Source: CAYQTE01 sp964420285
GTDB taxonomy: Bacteria; Planctomycetota; Phycisphaerae; Tepidisphaerales; Tepidisphaeraceae
DNA: 55,133 nucleotides
Reading direction: 5' to 3'
Assembly: GCA_964420285.1 (NCBI GenBank)
Contig: CAYQTE010000027.1
Coordinates: forward strand, 1-55,133
Shown here: in pieces, positions 1 to 10,900 of the stretch
Numbering within the stretch: the first letter of the stretch is position 1
Layout: every line of letters begins with the position of its first letter
Position numbers and translations under genes: made by a program
The notes under the pieces: model-generated
What the model was told of the DNA's origin: nothing
Database searches by the model: none
The model's input: only the letters and a program-made list of their open reading frames with translations

Positions 1-2
1 CA

Positions 3-2033
3 GCGCCGGACTTTGACTTGAGCCCACATACAGGGATGGTCAAGAGACATTACGTGGATCTGGCGAGATATCTGCTCGCCAGGGCGTTCAAGCATGTGCC
101 GACGATTGATACGCCGATATGTTTTCCGCGGGTGCCGGGCAAATCGTATCCCCAGCCGGATGCGCCGCCGTGGCGGTGGCGATCCTTTGAGTTTGAAGCG
201 CTGGAGCGGAGCATGACGCTGGCGGGCCCGCTGATGCATGTGGACCCGGAGGCAGCCATCAACGGCATCAAGCTGCGGGATTACTACTGCCGGCAGTTGT
301 GCAACGCGTTCACGCCCGGGCATCGCAATTCCCTGCCCCTGCCCGGGGAATTGCCGGATTCCACGTACCAGTTCACCTGCGAGTTCGGCGGGCTTTTCAA
401 GACGCTTCTGCTGTTGCCTGACGTAGTCTGGCCGCACTTTACCAGGCAACAGAAGGATGAGATGGCGCCGACCATTTCGGCGTGGGCCCATCATCGGACC
501 ACACAGAATAACTGGCGGATCTTCAACATCGTCGCGCTGTCGTTCCTCAAAAAGCACGGGTATGCCATCGATGACGATCTGCTCAAGAGCCATCTCTTGT
601 GGGTCACATCGTATCATTCAGGACAAGGCTGGTACCTGGAGCAGACGTACAACTACTATACGATCAGCCTGTTTGTGGTCTACGGGACGATTTGGAACCG
701 GGCCTTCGGCGACGAACACTATCCGGAAATTGCAGCCGCCATCGAGATATCGGCGCAGGAGATGATGAAGACATACGGCCGTTTTTTCGGCAGGGACGGC
801 TTCGTGAACATGTGGGCCCGCAGCATCTGTTACCGCACGTGGGTGTCCGGGGGGTTCCCGATTTCGTTCATGCTCAAGCAGAAGCCGCCGCTGGACCCGG
901 GCTGGGCGCGGAGACTCTGTTCGGGGTCGCTCCTGCAGTTTGTGACGCGGGAGGACTTTTACGAAAACGATGTGCCGAGCCTCGGGTTTTACGGGCACAG
1001 GGAATACGTATTGCAGAGCTATAGCTGTCCGGCCAGCCCGCTGCTCATGTTTCTGCCGTTTGTGTGCCTGGCGCTGCCGGACGATTCGCCGTTCTGGACG
1101 GCGCGGGAGAACGAGGGCTTCTGGGAGACGTTGGACGGCCGCTCGGAAAGGGTGATGCTGGAAGCGCCGGGCCTTGCCCTGGTCAATCACGGCAAGACGG
1201 GAACTTCGGAAATCGTTCCGGGCAAGGTGTATTACGACGACCACAACTATTCAAAGCTGGCGTATAACACACATTTCCCGTGGGAAGACCACAATCCCGG
1301 CGGCGGAACCGCGATGGAATACAGTTTTCGCAGCCTCGACCCGCGGGACGTGCGGGGGGATGACATCAACTTCTATCTCACGGGGCTGGCCGTCCAGAAC
1401 GATGCGGAGCGGAACGCCGGTTTCACCACCTCACAGAGCATGCTGTACAACGGCGTACGCGGCGGAGTGCTCTACCGGCAGGCCATCATGCGCAAGCCGC
1501 CGAACAACGGCATTGGATACATCATCGACCTGGCTGACATCACGATTCCCGGTGGGGTGATTCGCGTTGACCGCTCGCGCATGGCGTTCGAGCACGAACT
1601 GACCCTGGGCCATTTTGGGCTGCCTCACGTCGGCGGCGCCAAAGCAAATATCCAGCAGTTCGGCGATGAGAGGTGCAAAATCATCACCGCATCGATCCAG
1701 GGCAGGAAGGTGGCTCTAATCGCCTGTCACGGCTGGGACGGCGTGAAAAGCGTGGTCCACGTGGGGCGCAACGCCGAGGCCGACGAAAGCACCGTTATCT
1801 ATGCGCATAGAAAGCGGACAGCCAAGAACCCGGCGATGGAACTGATGATCGCTGTCATGCTCCACAAGACGGACGACGGGGAATGGACGGAGGAAGAACT
1901 GTCTCCCATCAAGGACGTCGAAATCCGCGAGATGATGCCTTCCGGTTCCCCATTGGGGGCCATCATCACGCTGCGCGACGGCACAAAGTACGAGGTCGAT
2001 TTTGCCAACATCGACGGCCATCGGACGTGCTGA
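3..2033 (+). CDS. DUF2264 domain-containing protein, 5' end cut by the window
   Basis: The frame is open from base 3 with no stop before it. The first codons before the TTG at 18 and the ATG at 36 (reading APDFDLSPHTGM) look like the usual N-terminal lead of the family, so I treat the gene as 5'-partial rather than starting at 18. About 676 residues are visible, close to full family length. Recognition rests on overall similarity to DUF2264: an early helical segment, an NNWRIFN stretch near residue 170, a GQGWYLEQTYNYY segment near residue 205, and a beta-rich C-terminal part. DUF2264 proteins resemble alpha/alpha-barrel glycan-active enzymes, but no reaction is firmly established. It converges on the hydrolase gene at 2116 across 82 bases. 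A role in plant or algal polysaccharide use is inferred from that neighbour only. Confidence 0.8.
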   Translation, partial: APDFDLSPHTGMVKRHYVDLARYLLARAFKHVPTIDTPICFPRVPGKSYPQPDAPPWRWRSFEFEALERSMTLAGPLMHVDPEAAINGIKLRDYYCRQLCNAFTPGHRNSLPLPGELPDSTYQFTCEFGGLFKTLLLLPDVVWPHFTRQQKDEMAPTISAWAHHRTTQNNWRIFNIVALSFLKKHGYAIDDDLLKSHLLWVTSYHSGQGWYLEQTYNYYTISLFVVYGTIWNRAFGDEHYPEIAAAIEISAQEMMKTYGRFFGRDGFVNMWARSICYRTWVSGGFPISFMLKQKPPLDPGWARRLCSGSLLQFVTREDFYENDVPSLGFYGHREYVLQSYSCPASPLLMFLPFVCLALPDDSPFWTARENEGFWETLDGRSERVMLEAPGLALVNHGKTGTSEIVPGKVYYDDHNYSKLAYNTHFPWEDHNPGGGTAMEYSFRSLDPRDVRGDDINFYLTGLAVQNDAERNAGFTTSQSMLYNGVRGGVLYRQAIMRKPPNNGIGYIIDLADITIPGGVIRVDRSRMAFEHELTLGHFGLPHVGGAKANIQQFGDERCKIITASIQGRKVALIACHGWDGVKSVVHVGRNAEADESTVIYAHRKRTAKNPAMELMIAVMLHKTDDGEWTEEELSPIKDVEIREMMPSGSPLGAIITLRDGTKYEVDFANIDGHRTC

Positions 2034-2115
2034 AAGCGCCGACGCCGACCCAAATACGGCACGCGGGCGACAGGGGAGCGCCCGTCCGAAACTTACTTCG
2101 CCGGGGCATCTTGCG

Positions 2116-4521
2116 CTACTTCATGTTCTCCGTCATCCACTTGATCGCCCGGTCCTGCGTCGCCTCCGGCAGCCGGTTGTAGTCAAACGGCTCATCAAGA
2201 ACGATCTTGTCTGGTGCGTTGTAGAGGCCGAAGATTTTCCTGGCCTGATCGACGGCCGTGTGTACATCGGCGGGGGTGGCATCCCGGTCCAACTGTGGCT
2301 GCACCACATACACCGGACGCGGCGCGACGGTCGCCATCAGCTCGTTGTAATCGTACGGCAGTTTCGATTCATTGCCGATGAAGAATCCCAGGCGCGGCAG
2401 CAGCGGCAGCGTCACGCTATAACGGGCGATTCCTCCGGTGCCGCGGTCGGCGGTGTCGGTTCGCATCGGAGTAAATCCGCAGATCGACACGACGCCATTC
2501 ACCCGGTTGTCCAGCACGGCGGTGTGCAGCGCCACCATGCCGCCCATTGAATAGCCATACAGGTAGACGCGAGTTCCATCGACCATTGGCTCCTTTTGCA
2601 GGGTGTCGATCGCCGCGCGCGTGTCGGCGACCATCCGGCCCATGCGCGACCAATGTGGGAAGCGATCAAAGAACGTCGCGAACTCATCGGTCCGGCTCCC
2701 GTGGCCGGTCTGATCGAAGGCGAAGACCGCGTAGCCGGCGCGAACCAGCGCCAGGATAGGATGCAGATCAGGTTTGGCGCGGTAAACCCACATATATCCC
2801 ATGGGATAACTGAACCCGTGCAGCCAGATGACGGCGGGCAACTTGGCGTCCGGTTTGGTCCCCTTGGGGTAATACAACTCGCCGCGAGTCCCCTTGCCGA
2901 AGGTGATGCTGCGATATTCGGTGGCGCTCTTTTCCGGCTCAAGCCAACCGAACGCGGTGGCGCGGGAGATGGCCCAGTCAACCACATCTTCACGGCCGCG
3001 CTGCGCGGGATCGGACCCGCCCTTGCCGCCCTCGGGTGTGCCGAGCATCCACTGGACGGATTGACGTACGTTGTCAGCCTTCTTTTCCCAGTCTGCCGTT
3101 GATGCGACCGTTGCCAGAACGTCATTGCCATTGTGGGCGGGGAACGTGCCCAGGTCGACGGCCTGTTTGTTATCCGCGCTCCATTTGTCAAAGTCCCACG
3201 GGTAGAGAAACTCATTGTCCCATTTTGCAGTCGATTTCCCGAACTGGATGTCCAGCCAGTCCATGGTGGCGTTCACATCGTTGGCGCCGTGATGTCCCGG
3301 CGGATGGATGATGCTGTTGCGATCCGGCACGCCCAGCAGCCTGAACACCTTTTCGGAGGAATAATAACTCTGCTCATTGCCGTAGGTATTGCCGACCTCG
3401 TCACTGAGGCCGTAAAGGCTGATGATGGATCGGGGAGCAATCAGGGCCTGGAGCAGATTGCCGTCCACCGGCAGGCGGTCCTCGCGGCCGCTGAAGAAGC
3501 GAAGCTGCGTGGTAAACCATGTCGGGAACGCTCGCGTCGTCGATTCGATACCTTCCGCGGCCCCATATTCGCTGCCGAGGCGCCAGGGCAAAATGCCGCC
3601 CACGCCGGTACTTCCGGCCACAACCGCCGTAATCCGCTCCTCGACCGCCGCCGCAATGACCGCCGCCTTGCCCAGCCGCGAATAGCCGGTGATGGCGATG
3701 TGCGACTTGTCCACCTCCGGCAGCGTGTAGAGATAATCGACCACCATTCGGGACGTGAACGCCACCTGGCCCATCGACCCAAACGTATAGTCGGGATACG
3801 CCCGCCGCAGATTCACCGTCGGATCATTTGCTCCGGCCGGATCAACGCTGTTGGGAAACACGCAGCAGATATACCCACGACCCGTGCAGGCGGGAGTTCC
3901 GCACATCAGGACTGGAAACGGCCCTTTGCCCGGCGGAATGGTCAGCGTGACGCGCGTGGTCAACTGATCGCCCGGCCCGTATTTCAAATCGACAATCTTC
4001 GTGATCGATCCCGCCGCCGCTCCGCTTCCCAGGCCTCCGATTCCCCCGCCCCGTGCGCCCAAACCGACCGGTGCGCTCGTCGGCGCGCCTCGCGCCAAAG
4101 CGCCCGCCGGACCCGTTGCCAGCCCGCGCCCAAACCCGCGCCCTGCCGCCGCCAGGGCCGGATCGATGGTTATGATCTGATCCAGCGCCGGCTTGGGCGG
4201 AATCGTCCCGATGTCATATTCCTCATACAACTTCAATATCTCGGCGCGCCGATCCTTCCAATCCTGGGCCGTGACCACCTTGCGCTTCCCATCGGCAAAC
4301 GTCAGCGGATCGGGCAATGCGTTGACCTTCGGCAACGCATCAAAGTCCGGCGGCAGGGCGCTCGTTGCCTTCATCCATGCGTCAAAGGTTGGAACCGCCG
4401 GGACGATCTGGCTGAACGCATCCCAATACTTCTGGCGCTCTTGAGGCGTCATGGCCCCGGCAGGCGTATTGAACGATTGCAACACGAGCAAGATCGTCAG
4501 GCAGATTGCGATTCGCCGCAT
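2116..4521 (-). CDS. secreted two-domain esterase: CE15-like domain plus alpha/beta hydrolase
   Basis: This 801-residue protein has a signal peptide (hydrophobic residues 5-20, likely cleaved after PAGA near 23). The N-terminal half (about 190-450) matches carbohydrate esterase family 15: nucleophile motif GYSRLGKAA with Ser281, a GSEYG segment, LPVDGNLLQALIAPR, and PPGHHG with His410/411. CE15 enzymes cleave glucuronoyl esters linking xylan to lignin. The C-terminal half (about 550-801) is a second alpha/beta hydrolase with WLHGFSYP as oxyanion region and nucleophile motif GYSMGG, Ser658. The two halves are joined by a linker with a Gly/Ala-rich insert near residues 125-170. It lies divergently from the LEPR-XLL gene and tail-to-tail with the DUF2264 gene. 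Substrate is not provable from sequence; a secreted plant-polymer esterase is the best inference. Confidence 0.82.
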   Translation of the reverse strand: MRRIAICLTILLVLQSFNTPAGAMTPQERQKYWDAFSQIVPAVPTFDAWMKATSALPPDFDALPKVNALPDPLTFADGKRKVVTAQDWKDRRAEILKLYEEYDIGTIPPKPALDQIITIDPALAAAGRGFGRGLATGPAGALARGAPTSAPVGLGARGGGIGGLGSGAAAGSITKIVDLKYGPGDQLTTRVTLTIPPGKGPFPVLMCGTPACTGRGYICCVFPNSVDPAGANDPTVNLRRAYPDYTFGSMGQVAFTSRMVVDYLYTLPEVDKSHIAITGYSRLGKAAVIAAAVEERITAVVAGSTGVGGILPWRLGSEYGAAEGIESTTRAFPTWFTTQLRFFSGREDRLPVDGNLLQALIAPRSIISLYGLSDEVGNTYGNEQSYYSSEKVFRLLGVPDRNSIIHPPGHHGANDVNATMDWLDIQFGKSTAKWDNEFLYPWDFDKWSADNKQAVDLGTFPAHNGNDVLATVASTADWEKKADNVRQSVQWMLGTPEGGKGGSDPAQRGREDVVDWAISRATAFGWLEPEKSATEYRSITFGKGTRGELYYPKGTKPDAKLPAVIWLHGFSYPMGYMWVYRAKPDLHPILALVRAGYAVFAFDQTGHGSRTDEFATFFDRFPHWSRMGRMVADTRAAIDTLQKEPMVDGTRVYLYGYSMGGMVALHTAVLDNRVNGVVSICGFTPMRTDTADRGTGGIARYSVTLPLLPRLGFFIGNESKLPYDYNELMATVAPRPVYVVQPQLDRDATPADVHTAVDQARKIFGLYNAPDKIVLDEPFDYNRLPEATQDRAIKWMTENMK

Positions 4522-4908
4522 GATGATGCCTCCGCCGGGCCGTTAAGATGCGTGTATCAAGAAAGAAATGCGCCAGTCGGCATCTATCCTCCGGGCCGGA
4601 ACGTAAGTTTACATGATGGTGCGCCCCAAGGACAATGGAATCTTGGCGACAACCCCCGGTTGGGCAGAGAGGACCCGCGATCTGGACGGCTGAATTTGTG
4701 CGCCATCCTGGGCTCGTGTGGGCCTTTGCCGTTATGACCGCCGGCACATCGGCCGCCGCCGCACCCAATTATTCTACCGATTCCCCGGATTCTTGTTGCA
4801 TCGGCCGGCGCAAGTGGGGACACTGGTTGCAGTTGAATTGCCAGTGTGGCCGGCCGCTCCGCAGGGGCGAGTTTGTGCGACCGAGGCATTATCGCTGGCG
4901 GCGAGGGT
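4522..4908. other. divergent intergenic region between hydrolase and LEPR-XLL gene
   Basis: This 387-base stretch separates two divergent starts and should hold both promoters. I see no clear -35/-10 pair, no RNA gene and no repeat shared with the rest of the window. The open frame continues upstream of the LEPR-XLL gene to a GTG at 4846, but those codons do not look like protein. Confidence 0.5.
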
Positions 4909-7900
4909 ATGTTCGTGTCAGCAAAGAAATCAGGGCGTCGAAATCTCCGGCCGGCCGTTCCATCAAGCGGACGACTTGGTCGGCGCGCGTGCGGCATCGA
5001 ACCTCTGGAGCGTCGATTGTTGCTTGCGGCGACGGCGAGCCTGGCGGAGTTGCCTGTCTTTTCGCCCCAAGCGGTGGCGGGAGTCCAAAGCGAGGCCGCG
5101 CTGCTGGGCGCGGTGCCGCGTGGGATGACCGCAACGATGCACGATGGATCGCTGCAGATCAATCGTGCGCCGATCAGCGGCCAGTATGTGCCGAGTTATT
5201 CCCTGCTCGATTCCAGCCCCGGCGTGTCCGGCGGCGCCCTGGTGCCATTCGATACCATCGGTCCCACCGGATTGTCGCCGTCGCAGGTACGTCAGGCCTA
5301 CGGGATCAACCAGGTCATGTTCGGCTCGGTGACGGGCGACGGCACGGGGCAAACCATCGCGATCGTCGATGCTTATGACTACCCGACGATCTCGACCGAC
5401 CTGCACAATTTCGACGTCGCGTTCGGCCTGCCCGACCCGCCGAGCGTCACGCGAGTCAACGAAACCGGCGGAAGCACACTGCCGGGGACGGACCCGAGCG
5501 GGAAGGGCAACGACTGGGAGATCGAGGAGGCGCTGGACGTGGAATGGTCCCACGCAATGGCGCCGGGGGCCAGCATCGTGCTGGTCGAGGCCAGCGCCGC
5601 CGATGATCCCGATCTGATCGCAGATGCCGCCAATACCGCGCGCAATCTGTCCGGCGTTGTGGCGGTCACCATGAGCTTCGGCGAGACGGAGTCAGCAACC
5701 GAAACCAGCGACGATCAATACTTCACGACGCCGTCCGGCCACGCCGGCGTGACCTTTCTGGCCTCAACGGGCGACAGCGGCGAACCGGGCTGCTATCCGG
5801 CGTTTTCTCCCAACGTGATCGCGGTCGGCGGGACCACGCTGAACATCGACTCATCGGGGAATTATCTCAGCGAATCCGGCTGGTCGGACAGTGGCGGGGG
5901 CATTAGCGCCTATGAGACCCAGCCGGCTTTCCAGAAGGGCGTGGTCACGCAGAGCACGACCCAGCGCACGATCCCCGACGTCGCCTTCGATGCTGATCCC
6001 AACACCGGCGTGTCGATCTACGACAGCTACGATTACGGCACATCCGCGCCGTGGCTGGCTGTCGGCGGCACCAGTGTGGCATCCCCATGCTGGGCGGGCA
6101 TCGTCTCCGTGGTCGATCAGGGCCGCACTCTGGCCGGCTCGGGCTCTCTGGATGGAAGCACCAAGACCCTGCCGCAAATCTACGCGCTGCCGGCCAGCGC
6201 CATTCACGATATCACCACCGGCAACAACGGCTACGCAGCGGGCGTTGGCTACGATCTGGTCACCGGCCGCGGATCACCCGTGGCCAACATCCTTATTCCC
6301 AAACTCGTCAGCGCCAGCCCGGTGGCCAGTATTCAATGGAGCACGATCCCCTCGCCGCAGGTCGCGGGATTGCCATTCACCGCGACGCTGACGGCCGAGA
6401 ACTCCACCGGCGGCGTGGCCGCCAGTTTCAATGGAACGGCCACGCTCAGTGGCGTGTTGGGAACCAGTGCGGTTTCCATTACTCCGACCACCGTCACGTT
6501 CGTCAGCGGTGTGTGGACCGGCAATATCACCGTGACGCAGGCCGCGACTGGAATGCATCTGCACGCCGACGATGGCAATGGCGATCTGGCCGACAGCAAT
6601 GTGTTCACGGTGTCCCCGCAGACCTCGTCACTTTCCCTTCCCGGCAACATCACCGAAGGGCAGGGCACCCTGGACGGCACCATCACCGTCGCGCCGGCGC
6701 CAACTTCCAATCTGGTGGTTGACCTTACCTCCAGCGACCCAACCCGGCTGACCGTACCGGCCGTCGTTACCATCGTGGCCGGGCAAACCTCGGCCGTCGT
6801 CCCGATCACGGTGATCGACGACAATCTGCTCAACGGCCCGGAGGCTGTCACCATTACCGCCACCTCCACTGGCTACACACCCACCAGCGCCGTCATGCAC
6901 GTTCACGACAACGAGACCGCCGTGCTGACCGTCAGCCTCCCCGCCACCACCATCGAGGGCGCCGCGCCGATCACTGGAACGATCACCTCGTCGGCCGCTC
7001 CGTCAGACAACATCACCGTCGCTCTCTCTTCCAGCCTGACGTCCAGCCTGACGGTTCCCGCCACCGTCACTCTGCTGGCCGGTCAGACCACGGTGACCTT
7101 CACCGCCACCGTGATCGACAACCACATCATCGACGGCGGGAACAATGTCACCGTCACCGCATCGGTCGAGAACTGGACCAGCGGATCGGCCACCATCAAC
7201 GTCGCGGACAATGACACGTACGTCGCCGTATCCCTGCCGGCCGGCGGTTGGGAAGGCCAGACGCTCACCAACGCAGGCACGGTCACGCTCGGCGGCACGC
7301 TCACCACGCCGCTGGTCGTCAATCTCGCGTCGGACAACTCATCACTGACCGTTCCGTCCAGTGTCACCGTTCCGGCCGGTCAGACCTCGGCGGCCTTCAA
7401 TCTGACGTTTCTCACCGACAGTCTTCAGAACGGCGATCGGACCGCTCATGTGACGGCCACGGCCACGGGCATGACAGCGGGAAGTTCCGCTCTGGTGATC
7501 CACGACAGCAACGTGTCCTATTTGGCGATTGCTCCCATCACCGGCTCCGAATCGGCCAACGTCGCCTTCACCGCAACGGTCACCGCCTACAACATCGCCA
7601 ATGAAGTGATCGCGGTCTACGCCGGCTCGGGCACGCTGTCCGCCTCAGGTCAAAGCGGCACACTGCCGATTTCACCGACTTCAATCACCTTTGCCGCCGG
7701 CGTCTGGACCGGCAGCGTTACCATCGCGGCTGAAGACCCGGCCGCACGAATCACAGCGACCAGCGGCGTTGCAACAGGTACTAGCAACGCGTTTACCGTC
7801 CTGGGCGGGGCCGTTGTCGGGTTTACCTGGAGCACAATTGCCTCGCCCGAGGTCGCCGGTCTTCCATTTACCACCACGCTCACCGCCCGCGACGCCAACG

Positions 7901-10900
7901 GGCAGGTGGCCAATTTCAGCGGATCGGCCACCGTCAGTGGATTGATCGGCACGACTACGTCCCAGACCATGCTTGGCAGCCCGGCTTACGACTACTATGG
8001 CACCAGTTCCGCGGGCTGGACCGACGGCTATTCGTTCACCCCCAATACCAGCATTCAGGTCACGGCCCTTCGCAGCTACTTTGGCACGAAATTCGACATC
8101 TGGACAAATACCGGAACGTTGCTTGCCAGTCAGGCCGTATCCGGCACGCCGACCGTCTGGACCGAAACTCCCCTCGCCTCGCCCATCACGCTGTCGGCAA
8201 ACACGACGTATCGGATTTCCGTGTATACGCCGGCGGGGAAACCCTGGTATTACAAGTTCTTCACCCCGTCGAATCCCACCTTTGCCACACTGGGCCAGAC
8301 CTATCAGGTGCAGGGCGACGGCTTTCCGACCCACACCGACGAAGCCTTCTGGCTGGTTGACCTGAGAGGAAATGTCGGAGCATTTACGTCAGTCCCCGTC
8401 AGTCCCACCACCGTCACTTTCGCAAGCGGCGTCTGGACCGGCAGCATCACCATGGCGCAAACGGGCACCGGCGTGCATTTGCACGTCGACGACGGGACCG
8501 GCCAAACGGGCGACAGCAACACCTTCAACGTCATCGCTCAATCGGCGTTTCTCTCCCTGCCAACCAATATGACCGAGGGCCAGGGCACTCTCAGCGGCAC
8601 GTACACGGTCACCCCCGCCGCCACCAGCGCTGTCACCGTCAGCCTTGCGTCCAGCGATCCATCCCGCCTGACAGTCCCGGCCACCGTGACTGTCCAGGCC
8701 GGCCAGACGTCCGTCGCCGTGCCGGTGACAGTCATCCAAACCAACCAACTGGACGGCCCGGAGGCGGTCACCGTCACCGCAACCGCCAGCGGCTACGCGA
8801 CCCTCAATGCAACCGTCAACGTTCACAGCAACCAGACGGCCGTGCTGAGCCTCAGCATTCCCTTCAATACCGTCGAAGGCGCTGCCTCCCTCGCTGGAAC
8901 CGTCGTCTCATCAATGGCGCCGGCTCAGAACATCACCGTGGCGCTGTCGTCCAGTCTGACCTCCAGCCTCACGGTTCCGGCCAGCGTGGTTATTCTGGCC
9001 GGACAATACTGGGCCACATTCACCGCCACCGTGATCGACAATCACGTGATCGACGGCGGGAATAATGTCCTTGTCACGGCATCGGTTGAGAACTGGACCA
9101 GCGGAACGGCCAAAGTGTTCGTGGCCGACGCAGACAACAACCTCACGGTCACAATGCCGGCCGGCGGCTGGGAAGGCCAGACGCTCACCAGCGCTGGTAC
9201 CGTGACCCTGGGCGGCACGCTGACGACACCACTGGTCGTCAATCTCGCATCCGACAATTCGTCTCTGGCCGTGCCGTCCACCGTCACCATTCCCGCCGGC
9301 CAGACCTCCGCGACCTTTAACCTGACTTTCCTGAGTGACAATCTGGAAAACGGCGACCGGACAGCGCACGTGACGGCGACGGCGGCCGGAATGATCAGTG
9401 GTACCTCTGGCGTTCTCATCCACGACGCCAACGTGGCGTATCTCAAGATGGCGCCGATCGCCGGGCCGCAAACCGCCGATGTCGCGTTCGCCACAACGGT
9501 CACCGCCTACAATATCGCCAACGAACCGGTCATCGTATACGCGGGCTCGGCAACGCTGTCCGCAGCGGGTCTCAGTGGCACACTGCCGATCACTCCGAGT
9601 TCAATCGCCTTCACCGCCGGAGTCTGGACCGGAAACGTCACCATCGCCGGCGAGGATTCGGCGGCGCAGCTCACCGCGACCACCGCCGGCGGCGCAACCG
9701 GCACGAGCAATGTGTTTGCCGTGCAGGGCGGCGCGGTCGCGGGATTTACCTGGGGAACGCCGCCTTCCACCGAGGCTGCCGGTGTTCCGTTTGCCGCCAG
9801 GATCACCGCCTGGGACGTCAACGGATTTGTTGCAGGCTTCAGCGGATCAGCCGGGATCAGCGCGTACGTCCCGGGCATATCCTCACAGACTTTCCTGAAC
9901 AGCCCCGCCCCCACCAACAGCGCCGGTGGGGTCTCCTACACCTGGGGTTATCCGATTACGCCCAATGCCAGTTTGCAGGTGACGGCGGTTCGCAGCTACT
10001 TCGGCACCAAGGTCGATATCTGGTCGAGCACGGGAATGTTGCTTGCCAGTCAGCCCGTAAACGGCACGCCGGCAACCTGGACTGAAACGCAGCTTGCCGC
10101 TCCCGTAACGCTGACGGCGGGCGCAACATACTATGTCACCACATACACCGGCGCGCAGACCTACTATTGGACGACAGTCACGCCGCCCAATCCCTCTTTC
10201 GCGACCATCGGGTCCAGCGTGTTCCTGACCGGCGACGGTTTTCCCGCTGTCCCCGACCTCGGCACCTGGCCGCTGGTCGACCTCAGGGTCAATGTCCCCA
10301 GTTTCGTCCCGGTTTCCGTTGCGCCGAATTCCATCGCCTTCTCCAGCGGCGTCTGGACTGGCAACATCACCGTGCCCCAGGTCGAATCGAGTCTGCACCT
10401 GCACGTCGATGACGGCAACGGCCACACGGCCGACAGCGGCATCTTCAGCGTGATCGCGCCTCTGCCGGCGCCGTCAGCGCCCGTCCTGACCGCCGCCAGC
10501 GACAGCGGCGCTTCCAACTCCGACGATATCACCAATCTCAACAATTCCACGCCGGCCAGGGCTCTTGCGTTCTCGGTCGCCGGCGTCACCGCCGGCGCCA
10601 CCGTTACGCTCTATGCCGACAGCCAGCCCATCGGCAGCGCCGTCGCCGCCGGCACAACCGTCGTCGTGACAACCAACGGAACCGCCACGCTGGGCGATGG
10701 GCAGCACTCCTTCACGGCATCGCAGAGCCTCAGCGGCCTGCAGTTCCCGGCTTCACAGCCTGTCTTGGTCACCATCGACACCGTTCCCCCGGTCATCACG
10801 ATCAACTCGCTGGTCACCACCAATACGGCGCCCGCGCTGGGCGGCACCATCAACGATCCGTCGGCCTCCGTCACTGTTCTGGTTAACGGCTTCACCTACG

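Noticed and set aside
2064..2084. stem CGGGCG/CGCCCG between the DUF2264 and hydrolase stops as a terminator
   Set aside because: Only 6 bp with a 9-base loop and no T run on either strand.
4846..4908. GTG start for the LEPR-XLL protein
   Set aside because: The ATG at 4909 has a good ribosome site and places the LEPR-XLL motif at residues 30-42; the extra 21 codons are not signal-like.
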